Origin: Numida meleagris
Taxonomy: Eukaryota; Chordata; Aves; Galliformes; Numididae
DNA length: 64,000 bases
Direction of reading: 5' to 3'
Assembly: GCF_002078875.1 (NCBI RefSeq)
Contig: NC_034411.1
Span: forward strand, 3,366,784-3,430,783
Shown here: positions 38,271 to 51,073 of the stretch, piece after piece
How the letters are laid out: each line of letters starts with the position of its first letter
Numbering within the stretch: position 1 is the first letter of the stretch
Program-made: the position numbers and the translations under genes
The notes under the pieces: model-generated
The model's input: the letters and a program-made list of their open reading frames with translations, nothing else
Told to the model about the DNA's origin: nothing
Database searches by the model: none

Positions 38271-39385
38271 ACTCATTCGTGGTGCTTTAGAGGGGAAATC
38301 ATCTCATCCCAGCCAAAACCTCTCAAGTTTTACAAGCAAGCAGAGAACACGGTTGTTGGCACACCCCCGGTATAAAAAGAGACATCCCAAATAGCTCCTC
38401 TTGTGAACTCGTATGCTGATGTCAGCAGTTTGCAGCTCTGCTGCACACAGATGGATTCGTCAGAAGTGGCGGTTCACACGTTTTGGCAGATGAAATTTTC
38501 TGGGCAATTGTAAACCAGAAAGAACCTGATCAGTTTGATCCCCAATCTTAAAGAAAAAGGATTTTCTTTCCTATTTTTTTTTTATTTAGGGGAGGTGAGA
38601 CTGGCATGGGGGGCACCACAAAATGTATAAACCATTCACTGAAGAATGTTGTGATTCGTGTGATTGATTTCTTTATAGACATGGCCATGTTTTATTAGGA
38701 GGGACGTAGTTCATTTGATTCCTGCTGTGAGCGTATAGTTCCTCTTTTCCCCCAGAAGAGGACAAGGCCATCAGGCCGCGGTAATGCTCTAAGGGCCCTG
38801 AAGTCATGCAGAGCCCAGGTGAGCATGACTTGCTCCCCAGTTCCCACATTTCTGGAAGGCTGTGTGGTGCCTGAGAACAACTCCTTGCGTGTTTACTTTC
38901 CCATGAAACTTGGATCCAGTAATCCTGTGGTTTTCATTATTTTATTCCCCTTGTTGTTGCAGTACGCCTGTAACAAGAGGCAGCAATGGGAAGCCCCAAG
39001 GAACAGCAGCATGCCCCGTTCAGTGTCGGGTGGCTTTACCTGCTCCTCAAGAACAAGTGATGCAGCCAGCAAGGTGAAAGCTAATTTCTTTGTAAGTACG
39101 ATTTAATTGAAAATAATTACTGTGCTGTTAAGGAAGCAATGCCCTCCATTATTTATTTACAACTTGCCCATTAAAATGCTTAGCTGGAGCTCAACCCTAT
39201 TAAAGCAATCTGCAGCATCAGCGTATTACTCTCTAAGTTTTGCAGCTCTGCAATTAGCCTCCTCAGAGAGGCTGAAAGGACCCTCCTTATTTTTTTTAAA
39301 ACACAGACTCTCCCCAAAGTCACACAGATGTCAGTGGTGGCTCTCCTAGCAGGCAGTGAGAGGGGTTGTCATTCACACTCATTTG
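38271..39385. other. Intergenic, no gene seen
   Basis: Unique sequence; small ORFs only. Confidence 0.55.
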
Positions 39386-39538
39386 TGGCATTGAGGGACA
39401 TGGCCAGTGGGCACAGTGGGGGTGGCTGGGTGGTTGGACTTGGTGATCTTAAAGGTCTTTTCCAACCTTCCTGATTCTATGATTCCATGATTCCATGATT
39501 CTATGATTCTATGATTCTATGGTTCCATGGTTCTATGA
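39386..39538 (+). mobile_element. CR1 LINE 3' end with expanded octamer tail
   Basis: Starts GTGGCATTGAGGGACATGGC, passes GTGGTTGGACTTGGTGATC-like sequence and ends in eight octamers of GATTCTAT/GATTCCAT/GGTTCTAT type at 39,473-39,536. Confidence 0.93.
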
Positions 39539-41819
39539 TCTGGGCCTAAAATCAGAGCAGAGCAGCAAGGTACTATTTAAATGTGCAAATATGGAATATT
39601 CGCATGTAAGCGAGTAGGGTGCCAAGTTTCATTCTGGTTTTGGAGGCCAATAAGAGCAACGGCAAGGTGTGTGGTATTGTGGAACCCGTCCAGGATTTTT
39701 TCAAGAGGGACTGTGGATGCTTTTTTAAGACGTGACCCTGCCCTGTGATTGCTTCCCCACCTTCCCAAATAGCAAAGTGCTCCATCTCTGCATTGTGCCA
39801 GCAATGGCACAGGTACACAGAACTCTCGAAATACATGGGGAAGGTGGGTTCAGAAAACAAGAGATGGGTCCTTGTAAGAGTGTAAAATGCAGTGCTGCTC
39901 TGAGTGAAGAAGTTCTAACACTTCCATCTCAACCCGTGCTTAGTCCTGGCGGGTTTTGGTCTATAAGAGCTCAGCGTAGTGCCATCTGCTCTGCATTTTG
40001 GGGATGAACCCCCTGCTTTCCTGTGCAGTCTCCACTAGATGGCTGCACTCACTGCATGGTCAACATGGGACAGCATGCTGGAGCACGGTGGGCAGCTATT
40101 GCTCCCTGCATGCTGAGGCACAATATCAAGCACCCTGTAAAATAGCCAAATGAAGACCGAGGAGTTAATTCCCCATGCCCCCAAGACTGCAGACAACAGC
40201 CCGATCCCAGCCCTGCCTGTTCACCAAGAGCAAAGCTGGAGCTTCAAACCTCTCTGTCTCCAAAGTGTTTATTCAGCAGTGGCTGCGGCACAGGAAACCT
40301 GTGCTTGGTCCACTTGGGCTTTTCCCAAAACTTTGACAAAGTGTATTTGTGGCCTTGCATTAGTGGAAGAATTAATCACGCCTGACAGGCCAAGTGCAGC
40401 CCCGGTGCGAAAGGGCAGCGCTCCAGCGAGGCCAGCAGCTCCTGCCAGCTCTGTCCTCGTGCATCTGAAGCCATTCTTCTCAAACACTAATTTATTTTCT
40501 AGGACTCGCTTTGGGTGCGTCCCCTGGGCAAGTTTTCATTTTTTAATGTGACTGGCAGGGTCAAGTGACAGAAATGCTTTTTTTTTTTTCTTTTTTTTTT
40601 TTTTTTCTGGTGACAGACAGTGGAGAAAGGAAGCCTTTGTCAGCACGGAGCTGCCACTCTTTTTGGGTGACACCTTTCTGGCCGGGCTGCCAGTGAGGGT
40701 GAAAATGGCAGTGATTTGTTTGGTAACTCCTTATGGACATGCTTCTAGTTCCATCAGGCAGCTTTAATTATAACCCGAGCCTATAACCCTAGGTTAGCCC
40801 TCAGCTTTACATAGCCTGGGTCATTTTGCTGGAAAAAAAATAGGTTCTATTTGCAGCTAGAGTTATTGAATTCTTTAAAACTTTTTTTTTTCTTTTTGAC
40901 TATTTGGTCAAGGCTTAACAGTGCACATGTAATGCTGTTGAAGGCTCACTTCGGTAATGGGGAGGTCGCCTTGTGCTTGGCACACTGGGTTTCCCAGTGG
41001 ACGCATGGGATTCCTGCGGGGAGCTGGCATTGAGGTGGCCAAAAGAACTTATCCTCCCGGCCCAGCTCCGGGCTGTCCCTGAAATAAAACCTGCTCCAGA
41101 AAGAAGAAAACCCCTCTTGCCTTCTGGGACCGGGACTCTGCTCACACACTGGGCACCCATAAAAGAAAGAGATCTCAGGGAAAGCATACACCAAACTCTC
41201 TCTTTTTAAATGTCCTCCCTTTAAACATGCCTTCCCTTCCCAAATGTCTGTTAAACCCACCTCCCTGCCTTTTTTTCATCATGCTCCCAGTCCCTTCTTT
41301 CTCCAGAAATAAATCTGAATGTCTCTTGAACTCATTTATACTGCTCGGTTGCCTTCCCCGGACTAACTTGTTCCATATGGCCGTTGCGCTTTGCGTGGAG
41401 CAGTTCTGCCTGGGTTCCCTTATTTACTTCCAAGATTCTTAATTTTATGAACAATTTCCTAACAATCAGATCAATTAGAATGTGGAAAAGTCCTCCAAGG
41501 GAAGTGGTGGGATCCCTGTCATTGGTATAACGCAAATTTAGGCCAGACAAAGCAATTCCGACCGTCCTCTGCGGAACAATCCGCTGCTGGCAGCGCGGCT
41601 GGGTCGGCTGATCTAATAAGGCAGATATTTTCCATCTTTGCATTCTTTGGGCCTGATCCTCTGCCCGGTGACACCAGTGGCAGCGTTCCCTTCCTCTTTG
41701 CTCCCCACACAGCCGCTTCCAGCACGAGGGCTGCGTGACGCAGGATTACGCTGGGCGATCAGGCTCCCTCCAGCAGTCATAGCTGCCTCTTCTTCTCTAT
41801 TCTGTATTTTTTATTATTC
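39539..41819. other. Intergenic, no gene seen
   Basis: Unique sequence with a long interrupted T-run at 40,578-40,606. The segments 40,330-40,560 and 41,440-41,640 are repeat-free and could be noncoding elements. ORFs up to 133 codons (40,150-40,551) show no domain. Confidence 0.5.
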
Positions 41820-42450
41820 TGAGTAATGCCCGACACATGCTTATTTCATGCCTCATACCAACGTATTTCAACGAAAGGCAAACATCAAGAATGAAACCAA
41901 TACAGCTTTAATGGATCAAATACCATTCTGCTAAAAACCGCAATTTTCAAATCAACGTTTTTATTGAAACAGACTTTCTTTCAGAGCAAAGCATCCTACT
42001 GAAACCCCACATTTTTTCAAACTTGTGTCCAGCAGTCGCTTTTATTTTGCCATCTCAAACAGGTAATTTTCCAATCAGGTCTATTACACCAAATCAATTT
42101 ACGTTTACCAAAAATACATAATTACAAGGATTAGCTCAAGTCAGAGTACTCTTTTAATCCGTTGCCTGTTAATGGAAACCACATATATCTGCAAGTAGGA
42201 ATACTTCTGGACACCAGTGGGAATGTATTCCAAACAACGCATTCTTATTCAAATTCTCATCCATTTTAATCAAAAAAATCTTGCATTATCTGCAACGACT
42301 ATCTTGCAGTATCAAGTTGGCCCACTTCATTTTGTTGAAGTCAGACCACTTTTCCTATCTCACTCATTTATATGGAATTAATACAGCGTGTGTATTGAAT
42401 GTGACGCCTAATGGCTTTGATGCAATAACACCACCAAGCTATTTCCAGCA
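41820..42450. promoter_or_regulatory. Candidate conserved noncoding block
   Basis: AT-rich, repeat-free block with a string of TTTTATTG, CCAATCAGG, CCAAATCAATTTACG and TTAATCCG motifs and no coding frame. Enhancer-like by appearance only. Confidence 0.3.
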
Positions 42451-43829
42451 TGCATATCACCAACAGCTGTCTTGCTGCTATGCACCAAACCAAGGCATGT
42501 TTTATTGAAAGCAGGAGGCAGTCGCATCTTCATGTTCAAGACCTGCACGTGCAGTTGCATCTTGCACAAGACCGTAACTTTGTAAGCATTCGTGGCCACA
42601 CCAGTATGGGAAGCTTATGCAGGACCATTCCCGGGAGTGGCTGGGAGCCTGCTCCCAGAGCCCCACCTGCTTGGAGCCCACACGGCGAGGCTGGATCCCT
42701 TCCACCCGAGAGATGGGCTTGCTGACAGGCGCCAGATCTGCTCTCGGCTTTCTCTCGCCTTGGCCAGAAGACAGCCTCTCCTTGGAGCTGCTCGCTGCTC
42801 TGGCTGCAGCTGAGCTTCATGAATGAGCTGAATTCGCTGCTAAAGAAGTCTTATCAAGTGGCAGTGAAATTGTCCTGTCTGTGGATGTGTGCCGCACGGC
42901 GCATCCTCTCGGCTGCATACCTTTCTCTGCTTAGAGATGGAGCTCCAGACGTTGCTTCCCATGACACTACACATCTCAGCTAATGCTATCAGCCACTCAG
43001 CGCACAACGTTTCATCTTGCATTTAGTGCTGAACACATCACCAGGGCTGCCCTAGCTGGTGTGGGCAGCCCCTGTCCCCGTTGCTGTTTCCCATGTTGGC
43101 TGGTCCCCAGGCTCGGCAGCACTCTGCTATTTCAGCAAAATAAGATACAAACTTTCTCCTAAATGCTCTATAATTTTATTTTATTAAAACTTTTACAAGG
43201 AGAGGGAGAGAGGGTTTTTTGCACCATCCCAAACGGGTGCCAATAAAATCTTTATACCCTACCACAGGCTCAGGTAGCGCGCTTTTCCAAAGGAAAACAT
43301 ATTACGCAGAGAAATTATTTTCTTAAAGAGAATACATTAGAGGAAGGATATAAAACTTTATTGTCGCTATATTTCCTACCCCCTGCTTCAGAAAGCCAAC
43401 TTTCTCAAGCTCTATTACCGAGCGTGCCGGCCTGGAAGGGAGGCAGGAGGGAAATAAGGCATTAGTCAGATGGGGGAACGTCTGAGAGCGCTTCAAATAA
43501 TGTTGCTTGAAAGCAATACCGCAGTTTTAAGACCTGGTGCCTTAGGAACGGAGATGGCTGGGTGAGTTTTGCTGTCGCCTGATTTTCTGCCTGTGGTTTT
43601 GTTTTTGTTGCTTTAACTCCGGAGTGTTTAGAGCGGCGTGAAACGAGCTGGTCCTTCACCGTCGCCGCTTTCGGGTCGCTGGGTTTTTGGGACACAAGGG
43701 CTGACCCACAGCTTGAATGAAGCCGGGTAGCTCTGCCGAAGCCAGGCGGTTGCTGATGGTCAAAACTAGCCAAGAATCTGCTCCGTTTTTCTAGTTTTTA
43801 TGGGGAACATTTGTTTACAGCTATGTATT
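42451..43829. other. Intergenic, no gene seen
   Basis: Mixed composition. The GC-rich part 42,600-42,830 produces overlapping short ORFs on both strands. The stretch 43,140-43,420 is AT-rich and repeat-free. No gene is supported. Confidence 0.5.
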
Positions 43830-44240
43830 AGCCAAAGGAAGGTTGTGCAGCGGGTTCCGTTCACTCGTTCACACAAAGCTTTAATATTTGATAATGTTAT
43901 TTAATAAAATCTGTTACAAGGTTCTTAAATAACTCTTTATGACCCTTTTATGATTTATGTCACGACACGTAACCTCGGGTGTATATGTTTTATGTTATTA
44001 CAGATGTGTAAACTGATATTAATTGTACACATTTTCCCCTGAAGTATAAGAACTTCTATTTTTTTTTTCTCTTTTTCCCTTGGCTATGTAACTAGACATA
44101 TAATAATTTCTACAGAAGGTAAAACCGGCACATATAGTAAAAAATGGATGAAAAATGTTTGCGCAGCTCTGCCTTTCATTTTAAATGAATATAAATGTTC
44201 GTCTATGTCATAAATTTAAGCTGCGAGTAAATTACTGCCA
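43830..44240. promoter_or_regulatory. Candidate conserved noncoding block
   Basis: AT-rich, repeat-free, with GATAATGTTATTTAATAAA, TTTATGATTTATGTCACG and GATATTAATTG-type motifs. No coding frame. Conservation needs alignment. Confidence 0.3.
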
Positions 44241-45048
44241 AGTTCTGAGCCCATCTCATGTTAGAATCCTGGAGTAAAATAGAAAACATTTGTTGGATCA
44301 GTCTGCTGAAAGCAGCAAGGAAATGATGTAATGTTTGTGAAATATGCAGTTTTGATAAAATCCAATTAGCACTCGGGGCTGCTCGCTCGCAGGCGTGTGG
44401 TGCCACAGCATCACCTCCCTGCCCAGGAAACGCTCCACATCCCGCAAGTTTTCCTGGTACTTCAGCAAACGGGTGAGAAACCCGTGGCGCAAATCTGTGC
44501 TTCCAAGTGAAAATCTGCTTTCTGAACCTGAAGGATTTTTCCAACCCGAAATGGAGCTCTGCAGATGATAACCCCAGCGGCATCAAAAAGAAGGGAAATA
44601 AAAGCGAGATACCTTTCTCTTCAAATGTGATTTACAAAACATTTCAGCATCTGGAACAAGGGACATTAGTTTTGATTATTTCCTTATGATATTTATTCAA
44701 TTTGTTATACTTAAAACTATTATTGTTTTCTATTCTATCTCTCCCTCACTCTGTTCTTCTCTTTCATCCCCATATTTCTGTTCATTTGTCAAGAACAGCT
44801 AAGGAAAAAAGAGTCAGCAGCATGAAAAAAAAATCACAGCATGTCATCAGCGTGGCCTTTTTTGTTTTATGGCATTAAATGAACTGCCTGCCCAGGCAGA
44901 AAAAAATAAAGCAAATACTTGAAGTTTGCCATTATAACCACCAAAAGCAAAGCGTGAAAGCGAACCAGTAATCAAATGCTTGGGTAGCGCATTTATCCGA
45001 ACCTCTGCTAATGGTGGGTAATGCCAATGAAGGATGCACACAGTCATC
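44241..45048. other. Intergenic, no gene seen
   Basis: Unique sequence, AT-rich after 44,600. Confidence 0.5.
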
Positions 45049-45329
45049 AAGGACAAGGGGAAATGGTTTCAAACTAAAAGAGGGGAGATTTAGACTGGAT
45101 ATAAGGAAAAGGTTTCTACCATAAGGGCAGTGAGGCACTGGCACAGGTTGCCCAGAGAGGTGGTGGTGCCCTGTCCTGCAGGCAGCCAAGGTCAGGCTGG
45201 ACAGGGCTCTGAGCACTGGTAGAGCTGTGGGTGTCCCTGTTCAATGCAGGGCAGTTGGACCAGATGGCCTTTAGGGGTCCCTTCCAACTCAAATGGTTCT
45301 CTGACTTTCTGATTCTCTGATTCTCTGGT
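45049..45329 (+). mobile_element. CR1 LINE 3' fragment
   Basis: Starts AAGGACAAGGGGAAATGG, contains AGGCACTGGCACAGGTTGCC and CAGTTGGACCAGATGGCC, and ends with a tail of CTGATTCTCTGATTCTCTGG octamer type. Confidence 0.93.
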
Positions 45330-46000
45330 TGGGTACTTGCTCTCCTCCTTGCTCGAGGGCACCTCTGCTGAAATGTCCCAAGCAGCTCAGAGACTTTGAG
45401 CCCAAAATGCCCCATAAGGCCCCAGGTTTTTCCCTCTTGGACTTCAAGGATTATCCATTGGCTGCTTGTGCACTTCAGGGTGCTCACCAAGAGGCAGCAG
45501 CAGCAGGGATGTCTCCCTATCAGGGATTTCCTCATCACACTGAAACAATAATGGATTTTTTGGCTCCCTATCCAAAAAAAAAAAAAAAGAAAAAGAAAAA
45601 AGAAAATTAACAAATCAGCACATGTTGAATCCCAACTTAGGAGGAAAATTATAAAAACCAAAGTATGTTTCATTGGAGCAACCTGAAACATCTTCTTTAA
45701 TTCAAATCTGAAGCACTTTGTTTTGCTTTGCTGAGTTATTTAACTCTTTTGTTCCAACTTTTGTCTTTTAATGTAGGTCAGTTTTGAAATAAACAAATGC
45801 TATTTGGAATCAAGAGACTTAAAGGTTTTGCTTGGAAAACGTCAAATGTTTTAGCAAGTCTGAAGTGAAATGTTTTGACATTTTCAGGGGAAAAAAATAA
45901 AAGAGAAATCCATGCTTTCTTCTGGCTGAAATCAATAGCTGAATCTGACCTGAATGTGTGAAGTTAGTCATTTCTTCTAACATTCAGTTTTTAAAATGTA
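45330..46000. other. Intergenic, no gene seen
   Basis: Unique sequence with an A-rich run at 45,574-45,605; AT-rich after 45,700. Confidence 0.55.
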
Positions 46001-46337
46001 GAGACCTCATCGCTCTCTGCAACGACCTGAAAGGAGGCTGTGTGAGGTGGGGTCGGCCTCTGCTCCCAGGGAACAGCGATAGGACGAGAGGGGATGGGCT
46101 CACGTTGTGCCAGGGGAGGTTCAGGTTGGGTGTTAGGAACAATTCCTTCTCAGACAGAGCCGTGAGGCACTGGCACAGGCTGCCCAGGGAGTGGTGGGGT
46201 CACCGTCCCTGGAGGTGTTCAGAGCCGTGGGGATGTGGCACTGAGGGACGTGGTCAGTGGGCACAGTGGGGGTGGGGGTGGGTTGGACTGGATGATCCTA
46301 GTGGTCTTTTCCAGCCTCTGTGATTCTGTGATTCTAA
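46001..46337 (+). mobile_element. CR1 LINE 3' fragment, the longest in the window
   Basis: Starts GAGACCTCATCGCTCTCTGC, passes GACCTGAAAGGAGGCTGTG, GGAACAGCGATAGGACGAG and GGCACTGGCACAGGCTGCC, and ends in CTGTGATTCTGTGATTCTA. About 337 bp of the CR1 3' region. Confidence 0.95.
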
Positions 46338-46899
46338 TATGGAGCGTCTTGACTGCAAATCACCTCAAATACCTGTATGCTGCGTGTCCTGAGCACGTAG
46401 AGTTCATTTCTGCTGGTGCTGCAGCCAAGGCTGGGACATGGAACACAGGAACTCCCTGGAGCAAATAAATCTCTGCTGCAAAGCAGCTCTGCAATGATTG
46501 CCTGCTGCCTCGCACACCACCCGGCACAGGTGCCTCAGTCAGCTGCAGGAGCACTCCGGAGGGCTCCCAGCAAGGCAGAAGTGCCATTCCCCAGCTCCCA
46601 ACCCTTCGGAAAGTTTACTGTGGAAACTGATCCTCTCCTTAAAGTCCCCCTTTGTGGCAGTGTCACTTCAGACAGGGTTGAGTAAAAGAATTAACCTGCT
46701 GCTGCTGGCCCATGCATTGTCTTCTGAGCATGAATTAATGGGGTAACCTAACCCCAGCCAGATAAAAAGCGCACGTCTGTGCTAACATTTGTCGTGAGCA
46801 TTTCCCATGAAGCTGCCGGGTGTTGGCTCTGAGGCCTTTTAGCATGTTATCAGGATATCTGGCTCCTTCCAGGTGCTGAGTGCCTCTGCAGGTCGGGTT
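46338..46899. other. Intergenic, no gene seen
   Basis: Unique sequence of average GC; nothing recognisable. Confidence 0.55.
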
Positions 46900-47020
46900 C
46901 GCTCTGCTCACCAGCTAAGGACAGGCAAGAGCTTTAATTACATCCAGGATCACTTGGCCAGCCCTGCCCCCTCACGATAATTAACACAGGCATTAATTAC
47001 ATGCTGGTAGGAAATAAGAA
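46900..47020. promoter_or_regulatory. Homeodomain site cluster, candidate enhancer core
   Basis: Three perfect TAATTA sites in 65 bp (46,935-46,940, 46,978-46,983, 46,994-46,999), with CACTTGG, an NKX-type core, between the first two. The flanks are repeat-free. Confidence 0.35.
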
Positions 47021-48674
47021 GGAGGGAAGTGCTTCAGCATGGCCCACTGATGGCTGTTGGGTGCTGTAGCCTGTGCTCATGAATTTTTCCACATTCTTCA
47101 TCGTGCTCTGATGTTTTTGTTTCACTGTGGGAGGTCAGTAAGTATTAATTGTGCCAGCTGAGGCTGACACTGGTAGCGATTACAGCAATCTGTACCCACA
47201 ATGATGATAAATACATAGGTCTAACCCAACGCTGGTTAGTTCAGTTGGCAATCAGTACTACCAATAGTAGCAGCACCCAGCTGCAGAGGAGTCAGCCTCA
47301 GGGGATCTGTCTTCTCTGCAGCCTGCAGCACTTAGATCAACATACTCATTCTGTCCAGCATCAGGTTCCCCAGCAGATTAAATGCATTCTTCTCTGAGAA
47401 GTCATCTACCGCTGCAAATGTCTAGCACAAAACAGCGTATCAGTTTTATTAAGCAGGATGCTGGGCAATTTAATAGCGTGGTTTAATTCAGTAGAATCCA
47501 TCCAGCTTAAGTATTTTTCCATCTTCTACTCAACCTGTTTTATGATTTATCAATTACCTATTTCACATATATCATGGGTTTAACTTTGTCACCCTATAAA
47601 TCATATTCCTGGATGATGAAATGCAGGAGTTTTTTACTATTGAAAAAAAAAAATAAGGTTGTCTGTCTATATAAGAATCATAATCATTTCTGCAAAATAT
47701 TCAAATGATCATTTCCAATGGATGTGATTCGGCAACGAGTCAGAAGATTTGCAGGATGTTCAAGAGGTTACAGTGACCTTTTGAGGATAAACTGCATTAA
47801 GTATTAATCTTTCCTACAAATAAAGCTGTTTTCTATCAATAGAAAGTTCTTTTTTCCTGCCATTCACAACCAGAGATGCACTGCCCTGAACACAGGGGAT
47901 GTCGATCTGTCTCTTCTGCTACAATCCCTAACTCAATTCCATTACCCCGTAGCACGGAGCCTTCGCTGGCTTCAGCATTGCTGCAAGCAGTGGGACAGTT
48001 CGTGATCAGATGACTTTCCATTGACTCTGGGAGGTTGGTGGGTGTCTCTCCCAGCGCCTTATTTTGTAAGCACTTACTGAAATGCTGCCTGAAAAAACAA
48101 ACATGAAACTTAAATCACTCGTCCAAGTCCCGGGGGGATATTCCCATTCACTCCAATGGGCACAGGCCCAGGCTCTCACTGTGCAGAGCATGGTAACTTC
48201 ATTGCAATAGGCCCTGCGAAGGCTTTGCCAAATTAAAGTTAAAATTTTGTAATTCTTTCAGTTTAATTGCCCATTGTATCCGATCCTGAGCGACTCCTTC
48301 AGACTTCGGAAATAATCAGACCACTGGGTGAAATCCTGGCTTCACCGAGGTCAATGGCAGAAGCTTCCACGGACTGAACAAGGCCACAGGCTCTCCCCAT
48401 GTCTGCCGTGATGTTATTTATGTTGTGGTTCAATGAGCGGTTGCCTAATGCAGATGCGTAAATGAGTCCTAATGAGATCAAGATCCCCATGGTGATTGGG
48501 GCTGGACGAAAGTATGGTCTTGGCTGTCTGCGCCCAAGGAGAGTGGGTTTAAGAGAAAGATACAGAGCAAATATGAGTGCCCTGTGCACTTTCTGCTGGC
48601 AGAAATTTGGCTCCCGTTCCCCTGTCCCACTGCAGACAGGTCTGAAGCCCTTCCCTGTTGCTGACTGATCCATA
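47021..48674. other. Intergenic, no gene seen
   Basis: Unique sequence. The part 47,440-47,850 is AT-rich and repeat-free. No coding region is recognised. Confidence 0.5.
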
Positions 48675-48720
48675 GCTAATCGATGGAGACTGATGGCTAA
48701 TCAATGGAAACTGATGGCTA
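48675..48720. repeat. 21-bp tandem duplication with TAATCGAT/TAATCAAT
   Basis: Two 21-bp units (48,675-48,695 and 48,696-48,716) differing at two positions, followed by the first four bases of a third. Each holds a Cut/onecut-like ATCGAT or ATCAAT core. Confidence 0.9.
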
Positions 48721-48769
48721 GGGGTTCAGACTGGAGCACGACCGCCAGTGAAAACGGGTTCGATTCAAG

Positions 48770-49480
48770 GCTTTAAAATGGAAACCAAACCATTCTGAAA
48801 AACAAAATCTCTCATTGAAGCTGATCATAGCGTGAAAAATGTTCATCTCGCCCCCAGAAATGTCCTTTCTTTCCGCATTAAAGGAGTAAAACAGAAAACA
48901 CGATAAAGAGTGTTATAGGACTTCTTCTCTGCCAGAAACCAGTTGGTTGCAAATGCCTTCAAATGAAAACAACTCAGAAATTTCAAAAATGTTTGCAAAA
49001 AAACATTTTCACTTTTCAACTAACTCTGTTATTGATTTTCCAGGCTGAATGAGGAATGCTTGTTGAATTTTATGGAAACTGATAGTGGGACTATATGAAA
49101 CTGGCCATAAAAGATAACAGATTTTGTTTTAAAGTCAGATAAAAGTTATAGTCCCGTGTTATTTGGCATATGAATTTCCTATGATACCAATAAAAATGTT
49201 AGTTATAAAGCATTTCCTGAGGAATGGTTGTAACCCCAAATGATCATGGTTATTTGCTGAGGAAAATAGGTTTTATTCTGAACAATAAACCTATGCAGAT
49301 TTATTAACCTGGGAAGCACACGGCTATTCCATGTACCAATCCGGTTCGAGCTGATGGAATTAATAACACTGATATAATGAAAAATATCTTTTACACTCCA
49401 AAACCATTGCCTGCATAATGTCACACATAAAAGAGTTTACTTAACAGCCCTTTAGCTCTATTTTCCCATTCTTTGCAGAA
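48770..49480. promoter_or_regulatory. Candidate conserved noncoding block
   Basis: AT-rich, repeat-free, many stops in every frame. It contains GGAATTAATAACACTG, AAGATAACAG (GATA-like) and CCATAAAAG-type motifs. Appearance only. Confidence 0.3.
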
Positions 49481-50149
49481 GTCTTCATTCACAATGGATT
49501 GGGTCTATTTAAATGGTGATATTTGCTATGTATCGTGTTACTGCAGCTCTATTCCCTGCAGATGAATGAAAGTCGAACACGAACTAACAAGAAAAATACT
49601 CCAAAGATGAAAAACTGAAACAACCAAAAATGCCTTTCGTGCTTTTAAGGTGATAGCAAGTGAAAGTGATGGCTGTGCTTCAGCTGGCATTCACAGCAGA
49701 GATTTTGCTCATAAGTAGCCCACACCCCCTGGAACTGTACCACAGGAAACAAGTGGGAAGGATGCTGAATAGAGAGTTGAGTGGTGCTTGTTCCACTGTC
49801 TCTTGAAGCTGCTGTTTGCTTCCTCGAGGTTTGGATTGGGCTGGGAATGAGCATTTTGTGCCCCAGTGGTGGGTGTCAGGATGCAGAGCATCCTCAGCGG
49901 GTGGCTGTTCCGGCTGGGATTGGCATTTTTCCTCTCATTCCTTTGTAAAGTGTCCTCTGAGACCACAGCCCCATCGCACAGACCGATGACACCCAAGTGA
50001 GTGTGCCTCCCCATTGTCCCAGCCAGGCAGCTCTGCAGCAGCAGGTATTCCTACCACCAGGGAAAGCAACTGGAGAGCCTCCAGCCTCCCCTCCCACAAT
50101 GTTACAGACTCACCTGACACACAATGCTTGTCAACGGGAGGGAAAGGGT
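49481..50149. other. Intergenic, no gene seen
   Basis: Unique sequence; overlapping short ORFs only. Confidence 0.55.
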
Positions 50150-50700
50150 TAACGGCGGAATTTGGGTTTTGTACAAATCAGCACATTCTGCTTTTATAAA
50201 CGCGTGTATCTATACACAGAGAGAGAGGGGTGAACGTTCCGGCTGAATGTTGCATTTTTATCAAGCAGAACCCAAGTCTACAGGCTGCACATTAAGCCAA
50301 ACAGCATGTTTTCAGGTAATTAGTGTTTATAATCAGTTTGTAAAGCTAAAGTGAGTCCAGATCGCAATATACTCAAGGAAAAAAAAAATGTAGAAAAGAT
50401 ACTTTTCTTCTTTGCCTATGCATGCAAATGCCAAATTAACATCTGCATACAATATATGCTTTGGTCGGACTGAAAATATTGTTGTGGTTATGGCCAATTC
50501 ACTTAAAAGCCTATATGTTTAAAACCTCACATTAGTATGGATGAAATGTTTTCTGTTCCTTTAACTTTTTTAGGGCTTTTTTTTTTTTAAGTTAAAGTTT
50601 CACATTAATGGTACTTATAAACCACAGCTGTTTCACTGTACTATGTAACAATAGTGTTTTGTATCTGAGCAAGTTTGGAAATCTTCATGCTTACTCAATT
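50150..50700. promoter_or_regulatory. Candidate conserved noncoding block
   Basis: AT-rich, repeat-free. It includes TAATTA at 50,317-50,322 followed by GTGTTTATAATC, a paired homeodomain and forkhead-like arrangement. A T-run lies at 50,578-50,589. Enhancer function is inference. Confidence 0.3.
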
Positions 50701-51073
50701 CTTCCAAAACTGAAAGCAACCCCACTTGTTCCTTGAAATGGAAGAGATATCTGTAGTGTTTGCAAAACAGTTAGATTCCTGACAACTTTTCATAAAGGTG
50801 ATGTTTTGCTATCGCTTTGGAAATGAGATGAATTTCAGTCTTGGAGCCAGATGAGAATTGACAGCGTTGGCTTTGGGACCTCGTTCTGTCATTGCTGTGG
50901 TGAGGGGGAGGCTGAGCTGCTGCTTGCCGTACCCCCAAACCTCTGCTGGGACTCAGGTGTGATGGGCAAAGCTTGACTTGGGTACCTTCAACTGAGCAAA
51001 ACTGAAATTAAATGGATAAGTGCACAGAGGTAATGGTGTGGATGAGCAGAAATTCCATCTTGTTTTACTTTCC
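50701..51073. other. Intergenic, no gene seen
   Basis: Unique sequence with no recognisable feature. Confidence 0.55.
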
